A program made the position numbers and the translations under genes. This document shows positions 6,481 to 11,263 of a stretch of DNA of 11,263 nucleotides, in pieces. The notes beneath the pieces are model-generated. The model saw only the letters and a program-made list of their open reading frames with translations, was not told where the DNA came from and did no database searches. Position 1 is the stretch's first letter; each line of letters starts with the position of its first letter. Origin of the DNA: Candidatus Eiseniibacteriota bacterium (lineage in GTDB: Bacteria > Eisenbacteria > RBG-16-71-46 > CAIMUX01 > WJJG01); NCBI GenBank assembly GCA_016867695.1, contig VGIY01000057.1, positions 1 through 11,263 on the forward strand. The letters run 5' to 3'.

Positions 6481-8320
6481 CCCGGCGATGTTGCAGGCTT
6501 GGATATCGCTCTCTTCCGCCGCGGAGGCGGCGCCGGAGCCCCGCGCGCGTCCGGCGCCGGCGCCGGTGGAAACCCTCTACGACCGCCCGATTGCCGGCCG
6601 GCGCGTGCGCGTGCTCGCCTCCCCCGCCGGGTCGGGCGCCGCGGCGGCGCGCGCGGAGACGGGGCGCTGGACGCTGCGCCTCGGCCGCTGCGCCGCGCCC
6701 CCCGCGGAGGCGGAGGAGGACGCCGAGCCGACGCTGGTCATCGACGAGGCGCGAGAGCAGGCGCGCTTCTTCGTCCCCTTCAGCGCGACCGGGCAGCTCT
6801 TCCAGGCTCGCCGCGGGGAGGCCCTCTGCTTCGCCACCGATCCGCGCCTGCTCGCCCGGCCCGGCGCGACGCTCGATCCGCGGGCGATCCTCTGCCTGCT
6901 CGAGTTCGGCGCGCTCACGCCGCCGCTCTCCCTCTGGCGGGAGGTGCGCCGCCTCGCGCCAGGACGCTGGACGATCGTCTCGCTCGCGGATCTCGCCCAG
7001 GAGACGCGGCTCGTCGATCCCTGGAGCCCCGCGCCGGAACCAGATCTCGCGCGGCTCGACGCGGACTCCTGGGAGGCGCTGGTGGCCGCGCGGCTCGATG
7101 CCGCGCTGCGCGAGAGCTGCCCAGCCGGGCGCCCGGCGATCCTCTTCAGCGGCGGCGTCGACTCGGGGCTCCTCGCCGCGCGGGCCGCCGCCTTCGGCTG
7201 GGGCGACACGCTGCTGGCCAACTACAGCCGCGGGCCGGACGATCCCGAGGCGGCGCTGGCCGCGGCGATGGCCGCGCGCCTCGGGCTGCGCTGCGTCGCC
7301 CTCGCCGATGATCCGGCCGACTGGGCGGAGCCGATCCGCGGGCTGGCCGCGCACTACCCGCAGCCGCTCGGCGACTACTCGATGATCCCGACGCTGCTCC
7401 TCCATCGCCGCGTCGAGGAGCTGGCCGGGTCCGGCGCGGTCGTCTGGGACGGATCGGGGGCCGACGGCGTCTTCGGCGACTTCCTCAAGCTCGCCCGCTG
7501 GCGGCGGCTCTACCGCTGGCCAGCGGCGGCACGGCGCCTAGCCGGCTGGGCCTACCGCGCCGGCAGCTTCTGGGGCGCCGACCGCGCCCTCGCGCGCCGC
7601 CTCGCCGCGGCGCGCATCTCCGGGGAGACCCCCTTCCTGCTCGCCTCGATGATCGCCGAGCACCCGCTGCGGGGCATCGCCTACGACGCCGACCCTCGCG
7701 ATCTGCGCGCGCTCCACGAGGCGTTCGCCGGGGCCGTCGCCGAGATCGCCACGCTGCCGGAGCCGGAGGCCCCCTCGCGGATCCTCGATCTGCGCCACAT
7801 CGTCTGCGACTTCACGGCGCAGAAGGACGCCCCGCTCGGCCTCGGCCGCCCCGTCGACATCGCCTATCCCTTCCTCGCCCCCTCCGTCGTGCGCCTCGGC
7901 GTGCGCGCCGCGGGGCTGCGGCGCGAGCCGGGGGAGTCGAAGGCGGTGCTCAAGCGCCTGCTGGCCCGCGCCGTCCCGCCGGAGATGGTCTACCGGCCGA
8001 AGAGCGGCTTCATGCCGCCGATCCACGAGGCCTTCCGCGCCGGGCCGGTGCGCGAGGCGCTGGCCGAGGCGATCGCCCCCGGCAGCCCGCTGGCGCCCTG
8101 GCTGCGGCGCCGCCCGATGGAAGTGCTCCTGCGCGCGGCGGGCCGCCGCCGGCTCGCCCACCGGACGTACAACTTCCTCTGGATGGTGCTCTGCGCGGCC
8201 CACTGGATCCGCCGCTTCGACGACGCCGGCGGAGAGGCCGAGCCCGCCGGCGGGCCGCGGCGCGCAGGAGCGCCTCCCGCCGGTCCGGCGGGCGCGGCGC
8301 CGGGGAGGCGCGATGGCTGA
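6476..8320 (+). CDS. Asparagine-synthase-like amidotransferase with degenerate glutaminase half
   Basis: This 614-residue protein has a C-terminal asparagine synthase domain (PF00733). The PP-loop SGGVDS is at 225-230, a second nucleotide-site motif DGSGADGVFGD at 325-335, a QKDAPL...YPFLAP region follows, and the YRPKSGF lysine motif is at 506-512. The N-terminal region keeps only the second half of a class II glutamine amidotransferase fold: a TDPRLL segment at 121-126, and FGALTPP...REVRRLAPG at 144-163. It lacks the Met-Cys-Gly N-terminus, so there is no nucleophile Cys2. Family knowledge says the C-terminal half adenylates a carboxylate and an amine attacks it. Here the amine would be free ammonia or another donor, and the substrate may be a sugar acid or peptide in the glycan. 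The usual Glu after Asp330 is Gly331, another departure. Start: ATG 6476 with a weak GGCGG nearby; TTG 6452 and ATG 6488 are alternatives. The first 30 residues are Ala/Pro-rich. Its stop overlaps the next gene by eight bases. Confidence 0.83.
   Translation: MIPAMLQAWISLSSAAEAAPEPRARPAPAPVETLYDRPIAGRRVRVLASPAGSGAAAARAETGRWTLRLGRCAAPPAEAEEDAEPTLVIDEAREQARFFVPFSATGQLFQARRGEALCFATDPRLLARPGATLDPRAILCLLEFGALTPPLSLWREVRRLAPGRWTIVSLADLAQETRLVDPWSPAPEPDLARLDADSWEALVAARLDAALRESCPAGRPAILFSGGVDSGLLAARAAAFGWGDTLLANYSRGPDDPEAALAAAMAARLGLRCVALADDPADWAEPIRGLAAHYPQPLGDYSMIPTLLLHRRVEELAGSGAVVWDGSGADGVFGDFLKLARWRRLYRWPAAARRLAGWAYRAGSFWGADRALARRLAAARISGETPFLLASMIAEHPLRGIAYDADPRDLRALHEAFAGAVAEIATLPEPEAPSRILDLRHIVCDFTAQKDAPLGLGRPVDIAYPFLAPSVVRLGVRAAGLRREPGESKAVLKRLLARAVPPEMVYRPKSGFMPPIHEAFRAGPVREALAEAIAPGSPLAPWLRRRPMEVLLRAAGRRRLAHRTYNFLWMVLCAAHWIRRFDDAGGEAEPAGGPRRAGAPPAGPAGAAPGRRDG
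8302..8308 (+). promoter_or_regulatory. Ribosome binding site inside the preceding gene's 3' end
   Basis: GGGGAGG lies four bases before the ATG at 8313, within the last codons of the asparagine-synthase-like gene. It supports translational coupling across the 8-base overlap. Confidence 0.6.
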
Positions 8321-9359
8321 GGCGGCACGCCGGGGCCCCCCGCCGCTGCGCACGCGCGACGGCCTCGCGCGGCTCGAGCCGGCCGGCGACGAGGCGTACG
8401 AGCGCCTGCTCGCCGGCCGCCCGGAGGCGACCTTCTTCCACACCCGCACCTGGGCGCGGATCGTCGCCCGCGCCTTCCCGCACCTCGAGGACTGCTCGGG
8501 CATCCTCTCCGTGGAGGGGCGCCCGCACGCGCTGCCCCTCTTCCGCTGGAGCCGCTGGCGCGGGCTGTCAACGACGCTGCACAGCGGCTTCCCCTTCCTC
8601 TACGGCGGCCCCGTGCCGGCCGACGCCACCGCCTGGCGCGCCTGCCTCGCGCTGCTGGCCGACAGCCGCGCGGCCGTGACGCTGATCGGCAACCCGCTCG
8701 CCCCTCCCCTGGCGGAGACGGACCCCCCCGCCGGTCTGTCGCTCCGCGACGAGGAGACGCACCTGCTGGCGCTGCCCGAGTCGATCGAAGCCTACCGGGA
8801 CTCGATCCTCAGCCCGCGGAAGCGCTCCTACATCCGGCGCCTGGCCCGCGAGGGCGTTTTCGTCGAGCCGACCCGCTCCGCGGAGGACCTCGCCGCCGTC
8901 TACGGCCTCTACCGGCGGCGCATGGCCGCCTGGGAGCGGGAAGCCGGCTTCGTCTACCCGATCGACTTCTACCGGGCCATGCTCGAGATCGGCGGCGACG
9001 CCGTGCGCCTCTACGCCGCCCGCCGCGAGGGCCGCCTGATCGGAGGGGCCTTCATCGTCCGCTGGAACGGCTGCGCGCACTACTGCACCGGCTTCTACGA
9101 CGACCAGGCTCGGGACCTGCGGCCCAACCTCATGATCCAGGAGAAGGTCATCGGCGACGCGATCGCCGACGGCTTCCGGCGTTACGACTTCCTGCCCAGC
9201 GCCGGCCTGGCCGGCGTCGAGGCCTTCAAAGCCTCGCTCGGCGGCGAGCTAGTCCCGTTCCCGCGCTGGGAACGCAGCAGCCCGGTGCAGCGCTGGGCGC
9301 GCGTCGCGCGCGCCCTCCTGCGCCGCGGACCAGGAAGGGAGAGACATGGCGACGCCTGA
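8313..9359 (+). CDS. FemAB/GNAT-fold acyl or aminoacyl transferase
   Basis: This 348-residue soluble protein has the paired-GNAT architecture of FemAB-like transferases (PF13480, Acetyltransf_6). The N-terminal half starts with FFHTRTWARIVARAF at 41-55 and continues through GFPFLYGGPV near 92-101. A basic linker SPRKRSYIRRLAREG (167-181) leads into the second half, where REGRLIGGAFIVRW (238-251), CTGFYDDQARDLRPN (258-272) and YDFLPS...VEAFKASLGGE (291-312) match the conserved core. Relatives transfer an amino acid from aminoacyl-tRNA, or an acyl group from acyl-CoA, onto peptidoglycan precursors, lipids or sugars; related proteins also occur in PEP-CTERM/exosortase polysaccharide loci. No membrane segment or signal peptide is seen, so it should work in the cytoplasm on a precursor before flipping. 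The gene overlaps its upstream neighbour by 8 bases and its downstream one by 14. Donor and acceptor are unknown. Confidence 0.8.
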   Translation: MAEAARRGPPPLRTRDGLARLEPAGDEAYERLLAGRPEATFFHTRTWARIVARAFPHLEDCSGILSVEGRPHALPLFRWSRWRGLSTTLHSGFPFLYGGPVPADATAWRACLALLADSRAAVTLIGNPLAPPLAETDPPAGLSLRDEETHLLALPESIEAYRDSILSPRKRSYIRRLAREGVFVEPTRSAEDLAAVYGLYRRRMAAWEREAGFVYPIDFYRAMLEIGGDAVRLYAARREGRLIGGAFIVRWNGCAHYCTGFYDDQARDLRPNLMIQEKVIGDAIADGFRRYDFLPSAGLAGVEAFKASLGGELVPFPRWERSSPVQRWARVARALLRRGPGRERHGDA

Positions 9360-10545
9360 GCTGGCGCTGCGCGGCGGCCCCCCGGTGCGCCGCGCCTACC
9401 TCGTCTTCGGCAGCCCCGACCTGCGCGACGAGGAGATCCGCGAGGTCGAGGCCGTGCTGCGCTCCGGCTGGCTCGGCACCGGGCCGCGCGTGGCGCGCTT
9501 CGAGGAGGCCTTCCGGGAGTACATCGGCGCCCGCCACGCCATGGCGCTCAACTCCTGCACCGCGGGGCTGCACCTGTCAATGATCGCCGTCGGCGTGCGG
9601 CCCGGCGACGAGGTGATCACCTGCCCGATGACCTTCGCCTCCTCGGCCAACGCGATCCTGCACGTCGGCGCCCTCCCGGTCTTCGTCGACTGCGAGCGCG
9701 ACAGTATGTGCCTCGATCCCGCCGCGGTCGAGGCGCGCATCACCCCGCGCACCAAGGCGCTGCTGCCGGTCCACTTCGCCGGGCGGGCGGCGGACATGAC
9801 CCGGCTGCTGGAGATCGCCCGGCGCCGCGGCATCAAGGTCGTCGAGGACGCCGCGCACGCGATCGAGACGGTCCACCGGGGGCGCAAGGTGGGCACGATC
9901 GCCGACTGCACGGTGTTCAGCTTCTACGTGACCAAGAACGTCGTCACCGGCGAAGGGGGCATGGTCACGACCGAGGATCCGGGGATCGCCGACTGGATCA
10001 AGGTCGCCGGGCTGCACGGCCTGACGCGGGACGCCTGGAAGCGCTTCTCCGACGAGGGCTACCGCCACTACGAGGTCACCTTCCCCGGCTTCAAGTACAA
10101 CATGATGGACCTGCAGGCCGCACTGGGGATCCATCAGCTGGCCCGGGTGGAGGAGAACCTGCGCCGGCGCGAGGCGCTCTGGCGCCGCTATCGCCAGGCC
10201 TTCGCCGGACTGCCGCTGACGGTCCCGCCCGAGCCCGCGGAGGGCGACCGCCACGCGCGCCACCTGTTCACGATCCTCCTCGACGTCGAGCGCCTGGGGG
10301 CCACGCGCGATCAGGTGCTCCAGGCCCTCCACGCCGAGGGCATCGGCACCGGAGTGCACTACCGGCCGCTCCACCTGCAGCAGTACTACCGCGAGCGCTT
10401 CGGCTATCGCCCGGGTAGCTTCCCGAATGCCGAGTGGATCGGCGAGCGCACGCTCTCGCTGCCCTTCTCGACGAAGCTGAGCGACGCGGACGCCGAGGAT
10501 GTGATTCGCGCCGTGCGCAAGGTCTGCACAGCGGCTTGGGGATAG
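9346..10545 (+). CDS. DegT/DnrJ/EryC1/StrS-family PLP-dependent sugar aminotransferase
   Basis: This 399-residue protein is full length for the family (PF01041). It opens with the expected LALRGGPPVRR...SGWLGTGPRVARFEEAF and the GLHLSM helix. VVEDAAHAI at 165-173 supplies Asp168 for the cofactor pyridine nitrogen and His171 stacking on the ring. The Schiff-base lysine is Lys197 in FYVTKN, followed by GEGGMV at 201-206. FKYNMMDLQAALGIHQL and GTGVHYRPLHLQ give the C-terminal signatures. The enzymes move an amino group, usually from glutamate, onto a nucleotide-linked keto-sugar. The EDAAHA variant is common in enzymes making 4-amino sugars such as ArnB and PseC, but the position aminated here is inference. 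A ribosome site AGGAAGGGAG (from 9332) precedes the ATG, which overlaps the previous stop by 14 bases. It is the last gene in the run, followed by repeats and convergent tatA. No dehydratase or dehydrogenase making the keto-sugar is in view. Confidence 0.92.
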   Translation: MATPELALRGGPPVRRAYLVFGSPDLRDEEIREVEAVLRSGWLGTGPRVARFEEAFREYIGARHAMALNSCTAGLHLSMIAVGVRPGDEVITCPMTFASSANAILHVGALPVFVDCERDSMCLDPAAVEARITPRTKALLPVHFAGRAADMTRLLEIARRRGIKVVEDAAHAIETVHRGRKVGTIADCTVFSFYVTKNVVTGEGGMVTTEDPGIADWIKVAGLHGLTRDAWKRFSDEGYRHYEVTFPGFKYNMMDLQAALGIHQLARVEENLRRREALWRRYRQAFAGLPLTVPPEPAEGDRHARHLFTILLDVERLGATRDQVLQALHAEGIGTGVHYRPLHLQQYYRERFGYRPGSFPNAEWIGERTLSLPFSTKLSDADAEDVIRAVRKVCTAAWG

Positions 10546-10566
10546 GAGGCGGCGCGGAGGCGGCGC
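10545..10566. repeat. Two 11-bp tandem copies just after the aminotransferase stop
   Basis: GGAGGCGGCGC occurs twice back to back (10545-10555 and 10556-10566) with no mismatch. The first base is the last base of the TAG stop codon. Confidence 0.75.
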
Positions 10567-10580
10567 GACGGGGCGGCGGC

Positions 10581-10658
10581 GCGGACGCGGCGGCGTGAAG
10601 GCGTGGCGGCGGCGGCGGCGCGGACGCGACGGCGTGAAGGCGTGGCGGCGGCGGCGGC
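10581..10658. repeat. Two 39-bp tandem copies with CGG tracts in convergent spacer
   Basis: Bases 10581-10619 and 10620-10658 are 39-bp units differing at one position (G at 10590, A at 10629). Each unit contains GGCGTGAAGGCGTGG and ends in a CGG tract; the first tract has four CGG triplets (10607-10618) and the second, longer, six (10646-10663). The block lies downstream of both convergent genes and holds no credible gene. It fits replication-slippage expansion. I find no good terminator hairpin in it. Confidence 0.8.
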
Positions 10659-10672
10659 GGCGGCGCGTCGCC

Positions 10673-10939
10673 CTACTTCTTCTCGGCGTCGTTGCGCGAG
10701 ACTTCGGAGGCCGCGCCCTGCCGCGTCGCGGCGCCCCCGGCGCCGTCATCCGCGCCGGGCTTGGGTTTGTCGGGCTGCTGGCGCATCCCGTCCCGGAACT
10801 CGGAGATCCCCCGCCCAAGACCGCGGGCCAGCTCGGGGATCTTCCGGCCGCCGAAGAGCAGCAACAGGACCAGGACGATGATCAGCAGCTCGGTCGTCCC
10901 GAGCGGGCCAAGGAGCATCGCCAGGGCCGGGGATTCCAT
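10673..10939 (-). CDS. tatA: Twin-arginine translocase subunit TatA/TatE
   Basis: This 88-residue protein is of normal TatA size. A short N-terminal part with GPLGTTELL (11-19) leads into one transmembrane helix at about 17-29. The diagnostic hinge FGGRKIPELARGLGRGI (29-45) and an amphipathic helix with SEFRDGM (46-52) follow. The tail (53-88) is polar and Pro/Gly/Asp-rich, probably disordered. TatA multimers form the protein-conducting element for folded, twin-arginine signal-bearing proteins, working with TatC (and TatB), neither of which is in the window. FGGRKIP fits TatA better than TatB. Start choice: the ATG at 10939 has an AAGGAGG site (10946-10952) six bases upstream; an in-frame start at 11020 adds 27 unrelated Arg-rich residues and is rejected, and an ATG at codon 8 lacks a site. 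It follows the LytR_C gene on the same strand after 77 bases. Confidence 0.93.
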   Translation of the reverse strand: MESPALAMLLGPLGTTELLIIVLVLLLLFGGRKIPELARGLGRGISEFRDGMRQQPDKPKPGADDGAGGAATRQGAASEVSRNDAEKK

Positions 10940-10945
10940 CTCGTG

Positions 10946-10952
10946 CCTCCTT
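10946..10952 (-). promoter_or_regulatory. Strong ribosome binding site for tatA
   Basis: On the minus strand this reads AAGGAGG, six bases from the ATG at 10939. It is the best Shine-Dalgarno match in the window and fixes the tatA start. Confidence 0.8.
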
Positions 10953-10962
10953 CTTTGCCGCC

Positions 10963-10971
10963 AGGGTAGCA
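10963..10971 (-). promoter_or_regulatory. Possible extended -10 element upstream of tatA
   Basis: On the minus strand TGC is directly followed by TACCCT (10968-10963), which resembles an extended -10 box. No -35 box is found at the right distance. Transcription would begin near 10956, leaving about 17 bases of leader, just enough to include the ribosome site. Weak evidence. Confidence 0.2.
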
Positions 10972-11016
10972 CATCTCGGGCGGCTGCGCGCGGCCCGGTC
11001 TCCGCCGGGCGGCCCG

Positions 11017-11263
11017 TCAAGGCCCCGGCGCCGACTCGGCCAGGCGAGCCGCCAGATCGGCCCCGAGGATCACGATCACATCGGTCTCGGGGGAGTTGCG
11101 CACCTGGCGCACCAGCCGCCCGACGCCGTAGCGGGCCTGCAGATGGAGACGCACCGCTTCGGCCTTGCCCGGCTCCCCGCAGCGGTCGATGACGACCGTC
11201 TCGCCGTAGTCGTCGGCGTCGGCGGTGCTCACGCCGCAGACGTCGAAGCCCGCCCAGCGGAAC
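11017..11263 (-). CDS. LytR C-terminal (LytR_C) domain protein, 3' part only
   Basis: The reading frame runs from the right edge to a TGA at 11019-11017, giving the last 81 residues. The visible sequence begins FRWAGFDVCG, then VSTADADDYGETVVIDRCG, then a helix KAEAVRLHLQARYGVG, and ends with SPETDVIVILGADLAARL. This order (GFxV strand, ET-V-ID-R strand, helix, then a DVxVILGxDL strand) matches the LytR_C domain (PF13399), often found after an LCP phosphotransferase domain or alone behind a membrane anchor in envelope proteins. The upstream part is outside the window, so which arrangement applies is unknown. A GTG at 11232 could be read as a start but lies inside the domain, so it is not the true one. 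Same strand as tatA, 77 bases downstream; they may be cotranscribed. Confidence 0.75.
   Translation of the reverse strand, partial: FRWAGFDVCGVSTADADDYGETVVIDRCGEPGKAEAVRLHLQARYGVGRLVRQVRNSPETDVIVILGADLAARLAESAPGP

Noticed and set aside
5515..7311. A plus-strand frame of about 600 codons overlapping the flippase and AsnB-like genes
   Set aside because: It is out of frame with two recognised families and its product is Arg/Ala/Pro/Gly-rich with no domain, as expected for a GC shadow frame.
5138..10545. Exosortase/PEP-CTERM locus
   Set aside because: FemAB-like and asparagine-synthase-like genes occur in such loci, but no exosortase, PEP-CTERM protein or glycosyltransferase is present in the window.
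10581..10658. Possible CRISPR array
   Set aside because: There are only two adjacent units with no unique spacers between them, plus simple CGG tracts; it is an ordinary tandem repeat with no cas genes nearby.
9577..10818. A minus-strand frame of about 410 codons that translates the tandem repeats into HAFTP and Arg-run repeats
   Set aside because: It is antisense to the DegT aminotransferase gene and overlaps the tatA 3' end. The peptide repetition comes only from the DNA repeat.
10940..11020. A 27-residue N-terminal extension of TatA from a start at 11020
   Set aside because: TatA N-termini are short and periplasmic. The extension is Arg-rich and covers the strong AAGGAGG site that serves the 10939 ATG.

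Overview
The window is very GC-rich bacterial chromosome, with third codon positions almost all G or C. It reads as ordinary housekeeping envelope genes flanking a surface-polysaccharide type cassette. A membrane-anchored PpiD/SurA-like periplasmic chaperone, a Wzx-type flippase, a TatA subunit and CorC/HlyC-type membrane proteins point to a Gram-negative (diderm) envelope. The PpiD-like N-terminus and the TatA/LytR_C neighbourhood resemble what is seen in uncultured FCB-group lineages such as Eisenbacteria, but that placement is a guess. No rRNA, tRNA, CRISPR array, insertion sequence or phage gene is visible.

Layout, left to right: (1) the 3' end of a small plus-strand zinc-ribbon (zf-TFIIB) gene, ending at 279; (2) a strong GC-rich hairpin at 281-332 in a short convergent spacer; (3) two overlapping minus-strand genes (391-2918) encoding paralogous CNNM/CBS/CorC_HlyC transmembrane proteins; (4) a 376-bp divergent intergenic region (2919-3294) with a plausible sigma70-type promoter facing each way; (5) a plus-strand run of five closely spaced genes (3295-10545): PpiD-like chaperone, Wzx-type flippase, asparagine-synthase-like amidotransferase with a degenerate glutaminase half, FemAB/GNAT-fold transferase, and DegT/DnrJ/EryC1-type aminotransferase; (6) a convergent spacer full of small CGG-rich tandem repeats (10545-10665); (7) minus-strand tatA and the C-terminal end of a LytR_C-domain protein running off the right edge.

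How the genes may work together: the flippase moves a lipid-linked glycan across the inner membrane. The DegT enzyme would make an amino sugar, and the FemAB-like and AsnB-like enzymes would add acyl/aminoacyl or amide decorations. The last three genes of the run are joined by 8-bp and 14-bp overlaps, which suggests translational coupling. No glycosyltransferase, polymerase or exosortase is in the window, so the glycan backbone must be made elsewhere. The PpiD-like gene is 28 bp upstream of the flippase and may share its transcript, with or without a functional link. The unusual composition of this cassette is the best candidate for something new here; the rest looks conventional.
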